Assembly (NCBI RefSeq): GCF_001668725.1
Contig: NZ_LZKL01000025.1
Coordinates: 1-64,000, forward strand
Reading direction: 5' to 3'
DNA from: Mycobacterium sp. E787
GTDB lineage: Bacteria > Actinomycetota > Actinomycetes > Mycobacteriales > Mycobacteriaceae
DNA: 64,000 nucleotides
The translations under genes and the position numbers were made by a program. Below, piece after piece: positions 10,976 to 18,772 of this stretch. How positions within the stretch are numbered: the first letter of the stretch is position 1; every line of letters starts with the position of its first letter. The notes below the pieces were generated by a model. The model was not told the DNA's origin and did no database searches. It saw only the letters and a program-made list of their open reading frames with translations.

Positions 10976-12361
10976 GTGCGGTGGTCTGCCGTGTGGCCGG
11001 TTCGGCGAAGCTTGGGCATCTCCGCTCGCTCGGCCGCGGTGTCCGCGGTCGTCGTCCTGCTGGCGCTGACGCTCGCCGGCGCGGGGCTGGACGCGCTGCT
11101 GTACCGGACGTTGCTGGGCGGCGTCGACGACGCCGCCGCGGGCCGGGTCCGCAGCCTCGCGGCGGCCCTGCGGTCGGGCACCGTCGACGACATCGACAGC
11201 GCGTTGCTGACCACCGGCCAGCGCATCGTCGCGATCCAGGTGATCGGCCCCGACGGCAGGGTGCTGGTGCGGTCCGGCTCCGCGCCGAAAACACCGCTGG
11301 TGCCCCCGGGCCAGTTCGACTTTCGGTTGCGCAGCGCCCTGCCCGACGACGCGGTGGCGGGCGACGACATGCGGGTCAGCGGTCAACGGGTCGCGACCCC
11401 GTCCGGTGACTACACGGTGATCGTCGGAGGGGGCAGCGAGGCGGTCGAGGCGACCGCGTGGGCCGTCGCGCTGCTGCTGGCGTGCGGCGCGCCGATCGTC
11501 GTCGGGGTGGCGGCGGGCGCGAGCTACTGGCTCGTCCGCCGCTCGCTGAACTCGGTGGACGCGATCCGCAGCCGGGTGGCCGAAATCTCCACCTCCGACC
11601 TGGCCGAAAGGGTTCCGGTGCCCAACAGCCGCGACGAAATCGCGGCCCTGGCGGTCACCATGAACGAGATGCTGTCCCGCCTGGAAGCCGGCCACCGCGC
11701 GCAACAACGGTTCCTCGGCGACGCCTCCCACGAACTGCGCAGCCCGCTGGCCACCATCATCTCCGGGCTCGAGGTCGGTGAGGCGCACCCCGAACTGCTC
11801 AACGCGGAGCTGACCGTCGACACCCTGCTGCCCGAGGCGCACCGCATGCGCACGCTCATCGAGGATCTGTTCCTGCTGGCCCGGGCGGACGAACGAAACC
11901 TGGTGCGGCACAAGGAGGAGATGGCCCTCGATGACCTTGCCGAGGTCGAGGCCGCCCGCGCGCGGCGGGCGACGGGGTGCGCGGTCCACACCGACATCCG
12001 CCCGGCGCGGCTGACCGGCGACCCGGCCGCCGTGTCCCGGATGATCCGCAACCTGGTGGACAACGCCGTCCGCCACGCCAACTCGAGCGTCGCGATCGAG
12101 GTCGGCAGCAGAAACGGAACCGCCACGCTCACCGTCAGCGACGACGGCCCCGGCATCGCCCCGGCCGAACGGACCCGCGTGTTCGAGCGCTTCGTGCGCC
12201 TGGACGCCGACCGCTCGCGCAGCGGCGGCGGCGGGGCCGGCCTGGGCCTGGCGATCGTCGCGGAGATCGTAGCCGCGCACGGCGGCACCATCACCATCGA
12301 CGACCGGCCCGGCGGCGGAACCAGGATGATCGTGCAGCTCCCTCAGCACAACAGCCGGTAG
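10976..12361 (+). CDS. Sensor histidine kinase
   Basis: This is a membrane sensor kinase of 461 residues. Membrane segments lie at about 20-42 and 160-185, flanking an extracytoplasmic sensor of about 115 residues. A HAMP domain follows (to ~235). The phosphoacceptor box DASHELRSPLAT has His at about residue 252. The ATPase domain has N-box NLVDNAVRHA, G1 DDGPGIAP and G2 GGGGAGLGLAIV. GTG at 10976 is the assumed start. Its probable partner regulator lies on the opposite strand, converging, and the last 19 bp of the two reading frames overlap. That is unlike the usual tandem regulator-kinase operon. Upstream lies the 10.9-kb repeat region shared with the divergent small operon. The signal it senses is unknown. 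Confidence 0.92.
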   Translation: MRWSAVWPVRRSLGISARSAAVSAVVVLLALTLAGAGLDALLYRTLLGGVDDAAAGRVRSLAAALRSGTVDDIDSALLTTGQRIVAIQVIGPDGRVLVRSGSAPKTPLVPPGQFDFRLRSALPDDAVAGDDMRVSGQRVATPSGDYTVIVGGGSEAVEATAWAVALLLACGAPIVVGVAAGASYWLVRRSLNSVDAIRSRVAEISTSDLAERVPVPNSRDEIAALAVTMNEMLSRLEAGHRAQQRFLGDASHELRSPLATIISGLEVGEAHPELLNAELTVDTLLPEAHRMRTLIEDLFLLARADERNLVRHKEEMALDDLAEVEAARARRATGCAVHTDIRPARLTGDPAAVSRMIRNLVDNAVRHANSSVAIEVGSRNGTATLTVSDDGPGIAPAERTRVFERFVRLDADRSRSGGGGAGLGLAIVAEIVAAHGGTITIDDRPGGGTRMIVQLPQHNSR

Positions 12362-13011
12362 CCGACGCCCCGGACCGTCTCGATGGTGTTGGTGCCGAAC
12401 GGGACGTCGATCTTGCGGCGCACGTATCCCACATACACCTCGACGACGTTGTCCGGGCCCTGATGGTGCTCGTCCCACACGTTGCGCAGGATCTCGGCCT
12501 TCGTCACCACCACGTCCTTGTTCCGCATGAGGAACTCCAGCACCCCGTACTCGCGGGGGGTCAGCGCGATCGGGGTCGAGCCGCGCTGGACGGTGTGCCG
12601 GGCGGGATCGAGCAGCAGCGATCCGGCCGTCAGCACCGCCGGCCGCTCGGGGGCGCCGCGCCGCACCAGCGCCCGCAGGCGCGCCACCAGCACGCGGAAC
12701 GAAAACGGTTTGGTCAGATAGTCATCCGCCCCGAGGTCGAACGCATCGGTCTCGTCGAACTCGCCGTCTTTGGCGGTCAGCATCAGCACCGGCGTCCACA
12801 CTTCCCGCGCCCGCATCCGGCGCAGCACCTCGTATCCGTTGTGGCCGGGCAACATGATGTCGAGGACCACGACGTCGAAGCCGTTCTCCGTCGCCCGCTG
12901 CAGGCCCTCGATGCCGGTGCCGGCGGTCACCACGGCGAAGCCCTCGGCCTTCAGCCCCATGGCCAGCGTCGCGGACAGTCGCGGCTCGTCCTCGACGATC
13001 AGGACTCGCAT
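12343..13011 (-). CDS. OmpR-family response regulator
   Basis: This 222-residue regulator has a receiver domain with the acidic pocket VEDE near residues 6-9, phosphoacceptor Asp51 in VVLDIMLPG, Thr/Ala in MLTAKD, and Lys101 in DYLTKPFSF. The C-terminal winged helix (TPREYGVLEFLMRNKDVV, NVVEVYVGYVRRKID, VRGVGYRLL) binds DNA in tandem repeats. It is encoded 4 bp downstream of the four-repeat membrane protein on the same strand, so they form an operon. It overlaps the convergent kinase by 19 bp. The TCTCAGCG repeat pairs upstream of this operon and of the 10.9-kb operon are its likely targets, by inference from the OmpR family. Confidence 0.93.
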   Translation of the reverse strand: MRVLIVEDEPRLSATLAMGLKAEGFAVVTAGTGIEGLQRATENGFDVVVLDIMLPGHNGYEVLRRMRAREVWTPVLMLTAKDGEFDETDAFDLGADDYLTKPFSFRVLVARLRALVRRGAPERPAVLTAGSLLLDPARHTVQRGSTPIALTPREYGVLEFLMRNKDVVVTKAEILRNVWDEHHQGPDNVVEVYVGYVRRKIDVPFGTNTIETVRGVGYRLLC

Positions 13012-13015
13012 ATCG

Positions 13016-13825
13016 TCACGCTACGTCGTGCGCGGCCTCCGCCTGGCCCGGGTGACGTCCGGGGCGCTGCGGCAGGACGATCACCAGCGCCACGATGATC
13101 GCCGCGATGACCGCCGAGGCCAGGGGGCGGCTCAGCGCCAGCCCGCCGTCGGCGACGGGCTTGTCGAGGAAGTCCCCCACGGTCGCGCCCAGTGGCCTCG
13201 TCAGGATGAACGCGACCCAGAACAATGTCACCCGCGAGACCGAGGTCCAGAAATACAGGGCCGCGACCACGGCCAGAGCCGCGGTGAATACCAGCGCACC
13301 GCGTTCATAACCGAATCCGCGGGTATCGGCGAGCCAATCGCCGAGCGCGGTACCCAGCGTCTGCGAAAACGTGATGGTCGTCCAGTAGAACGCCTCCACC
13401 TTCGGCGTCGAGACGGTGCTGACCGATACCGTTCCCTCCGACCAGCGCCAGACCCCCAAGGTGGTCAGGAGGCAAGCCAATAGCAGCAGCGATCCGCCGG
13501 TGTAGCCGATCCCCAGCGATCGGTCGGCGAAATCGGCCAAAGCTGTGCCGAACGTCGTCGAGGCCACGATCGTCGCCCAGTACAGGGCCGCGTGGAAACG
13601 CTTGGCGAGGATCTGCGCGGCAACCAGCGCCACCAGCGTGACACCGAAAAGCGCGACGCCAACCAGATACCCCCAATTCTTGTGCGTATCAGCGTGGAAG
13701 ACGCTCATCGTGAGGGCGTCGCCACCCGTCTCGCCCAGAGTCGTCGCCAAGATTTTGATCACCCAAAAGCCCAGCGTGACCGCGGGCACCTTGGTCAGAG
13801 CTTGGTTTGCAGCCTCAGTCATCAC
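13016..13825 (-). CDS. Four-repeat membrane protein (COG4705-type)
   Basis: This is an integral membrane protein of 269 residues built from four copies of a unit. Each copy contains an aromatic-Trp start and a GxxxxD end: residues 20-36 (FWVIKILATTLGETGGD), 82-98 (YWATIVASTTFGTALAD), 147-163 (YWTTITFSQTLGTALGD) and 202-218 (FWVAFILTRPLGATVGD). Each is followed by further hydrophobic helices, giving an estimated eight membrane segments. The pattern matches the uncharacterised COG4705 membrane-anchored proteins, which I recall as often lying beside two-component genes. It is transcribed into the response regulator 4 bp downstream, from a promoter with TCTCAGCG repeats. Function unknown; the conserved polar Thr/Asp residues within membranes suggest transport or ion sensing. 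Confidence 0.82.
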   Translation of the reverse strand: MMTEAANQALTKVPAVTLGFWVIKILATTLGETGGDALTMSVFHADTHKNWGYLVGVALFGVTLVALVAAQILAKRFHAALYWATIVASTTFGTALADFADRSLGIGYTGGSLLLLACLLTTLGVWRWSEGTVSVSTVSTPKVEAFYWTTITFSQTLGTALGDWLADTRGFGYERGALVFTAALAVVAALYFWTSVSRVTLFWVAFILTRPLGATVGDFLDKPVADGGLALSRPLASAVIAAIIVALVIVLPQRPGRHPGQAEAAHDVA

Positions 13826-14168
13826 ACAGTGATCTTCCAGTGTCGTTGTCGTGCATGTCTACGGGAGCCGCGCTGAGAAAACGCTGAGACCGATCAATGA
13901 GGTGTCCGGTAACGGATCGGCCACGAATTGCCTGTGCATCACCTTTGAATTTTCGCCCCCGGCGACGGTTGCGGGCAGGCCATGACGTCGAACTCCATTA
14001 CACCACCAAAACAAAAGGCGTGCAATAGTTTTCACGGTGAACGCGGAATCCGGTCGTGACACTGCTGTTAGCCGCTGGTTAAGAATTGCCTTAGCGTTCA
14101 ATAAGTTTCACCGCCGCTACGGTCGCCGCTGCGCCCGGTGGCTGCAAATGCTGTGCCACTATGGGTGC
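13826..14168. other. Intergenic gap, 343 bp
   Basis: The first 64 bases hold the repeat promoter of the minus-strand membrane protein-regulator operon. The remaining ~280 bases are less GC-rich than the surroundings. They contain no reading frame with recognisable features in either direction. An in-frame extension of the MFS gene to 14037 is possible but would add a basic stretch not expected in the family. Confidence 0.5.
13856..13889 (-). promoter_or_regulatory. Response-regulator-type direct-repeat promoter (membrane protein-regulator operon)
   Basis: On the minus strand, TCTCAGCG occurs twice (plus-strand 13882-13889 and 13871-13878) 11 bp apart. A 9-bp spacer and TAGACA (13856-13861) follow as a -10 box. 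Element, period and spacer equal those at 10886-10919. The start codon at 13825 is about 30 nt downstream, so this transcript would have a short leader. Confidence 0.62.
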
Positions 14169-15407
14169 ATGCTGACGGGGGTGGGCACCAGGTTCGAACT
14201 CGGCGCGGGGGCGCGGTGGGCGATCATGGCCATCTCGTTGGGGGTGACGGCAAGCTCGTTCCTGTTCATCAATGGCGTTGCCTTCCTTATCCCTTCGCTG
14301 CAGGGTCGTGGCATCCCGCTGGCCGAGGCCGCGCTGCTGGCGTCCATGCCCAGTTGGGGCATGGTGGTCACGCTGGTGCTGTGGGGTTATGTGCTGGACC
14401 ACGTCGGCGAGCGGATCGTGCTCACCGCAGGCTCGGCACTCACCGCGGCCGCGGCTTACGCTGCGGCGTCGGCCCATTCGCTGCCGATGACCGGTGTCTT
14501 TCTCTTCATAGGCGGGATGTCCGCGGCGAGTTGCAACACGGCCGGCGGGCGGCTGGTGTCCGCCTGGTTCCCCGCGCGGCAACGCGGGCTGGCGATGGGA
14601 ATCCGCCAGACCGCGCAGCCGCTGGGAATCGCTTTGGGCGCGTTGATCATTCCCGAACTCTCCGAACGCGGCCCGCACCGCGCGCTGATGTTCCTCGCGG
14701 CGATGTGCACCCTGGCGGCGGTGGCCAGCGCGATCGGGATCGTCGATCCGCCCCGCAAACCCCGCGCGGCGGCCGCCCGCGCGGAACTCGCCAGCCCGTA
14801 TCGCGGTTCGTTGGTGCTGTGGCGGATCCACGCGGTGGCCGGCCTGCTGATGATGCCCCAGACCGTGACCGTCACCTTCATGCTGGTGTGGCTGATCAAC
14901 CGGCACGGCTGGTCGGTGGCGGCCGCGGGCGCCGTGGTCACGCTCACCCAACTGCTTGGCGCGGTGGGGCGAATCGCGGTGGGCCGCTGGTCCGACCGCG
15001 TGGGCTTGCGGATGCGTCCGGTGCGCACCATCGCGATCGCCGCCGCGCTGGCCCTGTTCCTGCTCGCCGTCACCGACGGCACCGGTTCGGGCTACGACGT
15101 GTTGCTCATGATCGCCGTGTCGGTGCTCGCGGTGCTCGACAACGGGCTGGAGGCCACCGCGATCACCGAGGTCGCCGGGCCCTACTGGAGCGGGCGCGCG
15201 CTGGGGCTGCAGAACACCACCCAGCGGCTGACGGCCGCCGCCGGGCCGCCGCTGTTCGGCGCGCTGATCATGGCGGCCCACTACCCGGCGGCCTGGGCGC
15301 TGTGCGCGCTGTTCCCGTTGGCGGCGGTGCCGCTGGTGCCGGCCGACCCCGAGCATTCGGCTCAGCCGGATCGCAAAGACGAATCTCTCGTCGGGGTGGC
15401 GCAATAG
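14169..15407 (+). CDS. MFS transporter
   Basis: This major facilitator permease has 412 residues and about 12 hydrophobic segments. MFS signatures include GYVLDHVGERIVL (loop 2-3 motif, DxxGxR-like), FPARQRGLAMGIRQTAQPLG in the N-terminal half, and the repeated loop motif GRWSDRVGLRMRP in the second half. ATG at 14169 is preferred because the membrane domain begins soon after (WAIMAISLGVTASSFLF). The upstream in-frame starts give an unusual basic leader. It ends 123 bp before the GntR gene. The substrate is unknown; the sequence resembles the CynX/NimT and oxalate/formate-type MFS groups only loosely. Confidence 0.85.
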   Translation: MLTGVGTRFELGAGARWAIMAISLGVTASSFLFINGVAFLIPSLQGRGIPLAEAALLASMPSWGMVVTLVLWGYVLDHVGERIVLTAGSALTAAAAYAAASAHSLPMTGVFLFIGGMSAASCNTAGGRLVSAWFPARQRGLAMGIRQTAQPLGIALGALIIPELSERGPHRALMFLAAMCTLAAVASAIGIVDPPRKPRAAAARAELASPYRGSLVLWRIHAVAGLLMMPQTVTVTFMLVWLINRHGWSVAAAGAVVTLTQLLGAVGRIAVGRWSDRVGLRMRPVRTIAIAAALALFLLAVTDGTGSGYDVLLMIAVSVLAVLDNGLEATAITEVAGPYWSGRALGLQNTTQRLTAAAGPPLFGALIMAAHYPAAWALCALFPLAAVPLVPADPEHSAQPDRKDESLVGVAQ

Positions 15408-15530
15408 CGCTAGGGGCGCGGGTTTTTGCTGGTCGGCCCGCAAGGGTGCCCGGCGCAATACCCTGACCTGCCCCGACGGCCCCGGCTCGGCCGCCCGGAG
15501 GGGGCCGGTGAGCCGCGTTAGCGTGACGGC

Positions 15531-16280
15531 GTGGCGCACCCGATACCGATTCACGGGCCGCGGGCCGACCGGGCCCGCCGTGTCGCCGACGTGCTACGCC
15601 ACCAGATCCACGCCGGCGCCTACCCCGACGGGCTGCCGGACGAACGCGAGTTGGCCACCGAATTCTCGGTGTCGCGCAACACCGTTCGCGAGGCCCTCGG
15701 CGTCCTGAAACACGAGGGGTTGATCGACCGCGGGCCCAAGGTGGGCACCCACGTCGCCCAGCGCAAGTACCCGCACGGACTCGACGCGCTGCTGGGGCTG
15801 AAGGAAACCTTCAAGGACCTCGGCGAAGTGCGCAACGAGGTGCGCGCCGCCATGTCGGTGACCGCCCCGCCCTCGGTCGCCCGCCGACTGCGGCTGCAAC
15901 CGGGGGAGCCGGCGGTGTTCGTGGAGCGCCTGCGCTACCTGGGCGACCTGCCGCTCAGCCTCGACCTCACCTATCTGGTCCCGGATATCGGCAGCCAGAT
16001 CCTGGACCAAGCGTTGGAGAACTCCCTGGAAAAGGAAGACATCTTCGCGCTCATCGAACAGGTGAGCGGGCGGCCGCTGGGCTCGGCGGCGCTGGCGCTG
16101 GAGGCCATCCCCGCCGACGCGCACTCCGCGGCCACTTTGCAGGTGCCCGACGGGGCGGCGCTGCTCATGCTGGAGCGGCTCACCAGCCTCGACGACGGCA
16201 GGCCCGTCGACCTGGAATACATCCGGATGCGCGGCGATCGAATCACCATGCGCGGGAGCCTGATAAGGAGCAAGCCATGA
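15531..16280 (+). CDS. GntR/HutC-family transcriptional regulator
   Basis: This 249-residue regulator has an N-terminal winged helix-turn-helix (RVADVLRHQIHAGAYPDG, then DERELATEFSVSRNTVREAL) and a C-terminal UTRA ligand-binding domain. The C-terminal domain shows RRLRLQPGEPAVFVERLRYLG, LSLDLTYLVPDIG and VDLEYIRMRGDRITM. GTG at 15531 gives a complete HTH. The stop overlaps the ferredoxin ATG (ATGA), so the regulator is the first gene of the six-gene transport/redox operon and very probably controls it. HutC-type UTRA domains bind small acidic metabolites; the ligand may be the transported substrate or its product. No convincing operator palindrome was seen in the 123-bp upstream region. Confidence 0.92.
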   Translation: MAHPIPIHGPRADRARRVADVLRHQIHAGAYPDGLPDERELATEFSVSRNTVREALGVLKHEGLIDRGPKVGTHVAQRKYPHGLDALLGLKETFKDLGEVRNEVRAAMSVTAPPSVARRLRLQPGEPAVFVERLRYLGDLPLSLDLTYLVPDIGSQILDQALENSLEKEDIFALIEQVSGRPLGSAALALEAIPADAHSAATLQVPDGAALLMLERLTSLDDGRPVDLEYIRMRGDRITMRGSLIRSKP

Positions 16281-16504
16281 CGCTCGTCAACAACCGCGCC
16301 GATGTGCCGGTCACCATCGACGAGTCGCTGTGCATCGACGGTTGCACGCTCTGTGTCGAGGTCTGCCCGCTGGATGCGCTGGCCATCAACCCGGACACCG
16401 GCAAGGCCTTCATGCATGTCGACGAGTGCTGGTACTGCGGGCCGTGCGCGGCCCGCTGTCCCACCGGCGCCGTCACCGTCAACATGCCGTATCTCTTGCG
16501 CTGA
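16277..16504 (+). CDS. 2[4Fe-4S] ferredoxin, APS-reductase beta-like
   Basis: This 75-residue protein has two complete cluster motifs: Cys19-x3-Cys23-x2-Cys26-x3-Cys30-Pro, and Cys51-x2-Cys54-x2-Cys57-x3-Cys61-Pro. The second half, ECWYCGPCAARCPTGAVTV, resembles the CWECYSCVKMCPQGAI segment of the dissimilatory APS reductase beta subunit, with an aromatic residue after the first cysteine. The long AprB C-terminal arm is missing; the protein ends 14 residues after the last cysteine. It overlaps the regulator stop and precedes the lipoprotein gene by 16 bp. It most likely passes electrons to or from the flavoprotein encoded at the end of the operon. The cysteines are observed; the partnership is inferred from gene order and resemblance. 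Confidence 0.9.
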   Translation: MTLVNNRADVPVTIDESLCIDGCTLCVEVCPLDALAINPDTGKAFMHVDECWYCGPCAARCPTGAVTVNMPYLLR

Positions 16505-16520
16505 AACACAAAGGCCCACA

Positions 16521-17909
16521 ATGAAAAAGCACGTCCCCCGGCTGCTTTCGGTCCTCGTCCTCGTCGTCGCGACGGTGTCCGGCTGCTCGCTCGAGTCCCT
16601 GTCCCAGTCCTCCGGCGTGGTCAACGTCGTGGTCGGCTACCAGTCCAAGACCATCAACACCGTCACGGCCGGCACGCTGCTGCGCGCGCAGGGCTACCTG
16701 GAGCGCCGGCTGGCCGACATCACCACCCGCACGGGGACCAGGTACGCGGTGCGCTGGCAGGACTACGACACCGGCGCCCCGATCACCGCGCAGATGCTCG
16801 CCGAGAAGATCGACATCGGCTCGATGGGCGACTACCCGATGCTGATCAACGGATCCAAGACGCAGGCGAACCCGCTGGCGCGCACCGAGATGGTGTCGAT
16901 CACCGGCTACAACCCCAAAGGTGCGCTGAACATGGTTGTCGTGGCGCCGGATTCGCCGGCGACCACGTTGGCCGACCTGGCCGGTGCGAGGGTGTCGGCC
17001 AGCGTCGGCTCGGCCGGCCACGGCACGCTGGTGCGCGCCCTGAGCAAGGGCGGTGTCGCCGGCGTGGAGGTGCTGAACCAGCAGCCGCAGGTCGGCGCCT
17101 CCGCGCTGGAATCCGGTCAGGTGCAGGGCCTTTCGCAATTCGTCGCCTGGCCCGGGCTGCTGGTCTACCAGGGCAAGGCCAAGTTGCTCTACGACGGCGC
17201 CGAGCTGAACCTGCCCACCCTGCACGGCGTGGTGGTGCGGCGCAACTATGCGGCGGCGCACCCGGAGGTGCTCGGCGCCTTCCTGCAGGCGCAGCTGGAC
17301 GCCACCGATTTCCTCAACGAACGGCCGCTGGAGGCCGCCCGCATCGTCGCCCAGGCGAGCGGGCTGCCGCAGGAGGTGGTGTACCTCTACAACGGACCCG
17401 GCGGCACGTCGTTCGACGCCACGCTGAAGCCGTCGCTGATCGATGCGCTGAAAAGCGATGTGCCCTACCTGAAATCGATCGGCGACTTCGCCGACCTCGA
17501 CGTCGCAAAGTTCGCCGTCGACGAGCCGCTGCGCGCCGTGTTCGCCGCCCGCGGGCTGGACTACGACGCGGTGCGGGCGCGCGCCGCCAACCCGTCGACC
17601 CTGCGCGGTGACCCGGCTCTGGCGAGCGAGCTGTGGCTGGACGGCTCGGACGCGACGCAGACGATCGCGGATCCCACCGGCCTGCTGCAGGCGATCCGGG
17701 ACGCGACCGCCCGCGGCGCCAGGGTCCGGGCGGCCTACGTCCCGGACGCCGAGCTGGGCACCCGGTGGTTCGCCGACAAGGCCGTCTGGGTGCGCGACGG
17801 GCAGGCGTATCACCCGTTCGCCACGGTGGCGGGCGCTCGTCGTTACGTCGCCGCACATCAAGGCAGCGTCGCCGTGGATTACCAACAAGCACTGGGAGGT
17901 TCGGTATGA
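16521..17909 (+). CDS. ABC transporter substrate-binding lipoprotein with C-terminal extension
   Basis: This 462-residue protein has a lipoprotein signal (basic MKKHVPR, hydrophobic core, lipobox TVSGC with Cys22). A binding domain of the nitrate/sulfonate/taurine type follows (VVNVVVGYQSKTINTV, DIGSMGDYPMLI, TTLADLAGARVSASVGSAGHG). That domain type usually ends near residue 330. Here about 100 further residues follow, including RWFADKAVWVRDGQ and YHPFATVAGARRYVAAHQG, loosely like the C-terminal part of NosL copper-binding proteins. It would capture substrate outside the membrane for the permease and ATPase encoded next; its stop overlaps the permease ATG (ATGA). The substrate is unknown, though relatives bind sulfonates, nitrate or similar anions. 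Confidence 0.88.
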   Translation: MKKHVPRLLSVLVLVVATVSGCSLESLSQSSGVVNVVVGYQSKTINTVTAGTLLRAQGYLERRLADITTRTGTRYAVRWQDYDTGAPITAQMLAEKIDIGSMGDYPMLINGSKTQANPLARTEMVSITGYNPKGALNMVVVAPDSPATTLADLAGARVSASVGSAGHGTLVRALSKGGVAGVEVLNQQPQVGASALESGQVQGLSQFVAWPGLLVYQGKAKLLYDGAELNLPTLHGVVVRRNYAAAHPEVLGAFLQAQLDATDFLNERPLEAARIVAQASGLPQEVVYLYNGPGGTSFDATLKPSLIDALKSDVPYLKSIGDFADLDVAKFAVDEPLRAVFAARGLDYDAVRARAANPSTLRGDPALASELWLDGSDATQTIADPTGLLQAIRDATARGARVRAAYVPDAELGTRWFADKAVWVRDGQAYHPFATVAGARRYVAAHQGSVAVDYQQALGGSV

Positions 17910-18772
17910 CCGCCGAGTTGAGCGAACTGGTTGCCGGGCCCGGCCTGCCCGCGCCCGCCACGGTGCCGGGGGCCGCCCCGCGACGACCGGTGTCGCCGTG
18001 GCGATCGCGGGTCGTGCGGCTGGTGTCGGTGGCCGCCGCCGTCGGACTGTGGCAGCTACTCACCGCCGGCAAGGTGCGGCTGCTGCTGCGATTCGACACG
18101 CTGCCCACCGTCACGCAGATCGTGCACGCGCTGCAGCGGCGGCTGGGCGCCTACGACTACTGGCTCGACCTGGCTCAGTCATTGCTGCGCATCCTCACCG
18201 GCTTCGGGCTGGCCGCGGTGGTCGGCGTGGCGACCGGTGTGCTGCTGGGCCGCTCGCGGGTGTTCGCCGACGTGCTCGGCCCGCTGACCGAGCTGGCCAG
18301 ACCCGTCCCCGCGATCGCGCTGGTGCCGGTGGCGATCCTGTTGTTCCCCACCGACGAGGCCGGCATCGTGTTCATCACCTTCCTGGCGGCCTACTTCCCG
18401 ATCATGGTCAGCACCCGGCACGCGGTGCGCGCGCTGCCCACGCTGTGGGAGGACTCGGTGCGCACCCTGGGCGGCGGCCGGTGGGCAGTGCTGAGCCAGG
18501 TGGTGCTGCCCGGCATCCTGCCCGGGGTGTTCGGCGGGCTGTCGGTCGGCATGGGGGTGGCGTGGATCTGCGTGATCTCCGCCGAGATGATCTCGGGCCG
18601 TCTCGGCGTCGGCTACCGCACCTGGCAGGACTACACCGTGCTGGCGTACCCCAAGGTATTCGTCGGCATCATCACCATCGGCGTGCTGGGGCTCGTGACG
18701 TCGGCGGCCGTCGAGCTGGTGGGCCGCCGCGTGACCCGGTGGCTGCCGCGCGCGGAGGAGAACCAGCGATGA
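17906..18772 (+). CDS. ABC transporter permease (SsuC/TauC type)
   Basis: This membrane permease has 288 residues and about six membrane segments. After a Pro/Ala-rich N-terminus the first segment is near residues 36-52. The EAA-like cytosolic loop that docks with the ATPase is present (RALPTLWEDSVRTLGGGRWAVL, then PGILPGVFGGL). ISAEMISGRLGVGY is characteristic of the sulfonate/taurine/nitrate permease group. The ATG overlaps the lipoprotein stop, and the stop overlaps the ATPase ATG. It forms the channel of the importer encoded by 16521-19509. Confidence 0.93.
   Translation: MTAELSELVAGPGLPAPATVPGAAPRRPVSPWRSRVVRLVSVAAAVGLWQLLTAGKVRLLLRFDTLPTVTQIVHALQRRLGAYDYWLDLAQSLLRILTGFGLAAVVGVATGVLLGRSRVFADVLGPLTELARPVPAIALVPVAILLFPTDEAGIVFITFLAAYFPIMVSTRHAVRALPTLWEDSVRTLGGGRWAVLSQVVLPGILPGVFGGLSVGMGVAWICVISAEMISGRLGVGYRTWQDYTVLAYPKVFVGIITIGVLGLVTSAAVELVGRRVTRWLPRAEENQR

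Noticed and set aside
13859..14101. An 80-codon open frame on the minus strand in the gap before the MFS gene
   Set aside because: It spans the repeat promoter, has no recognisable family and no clear ribosome-binding site.
15405..15425. TAGCGCTA palindrome and following GGGTTTTT after the MFS gene as a rho-independent terminator
   Set aside because: The stem is only four base pairs per arm and not adjacent to the T-run, so the support is too weak.
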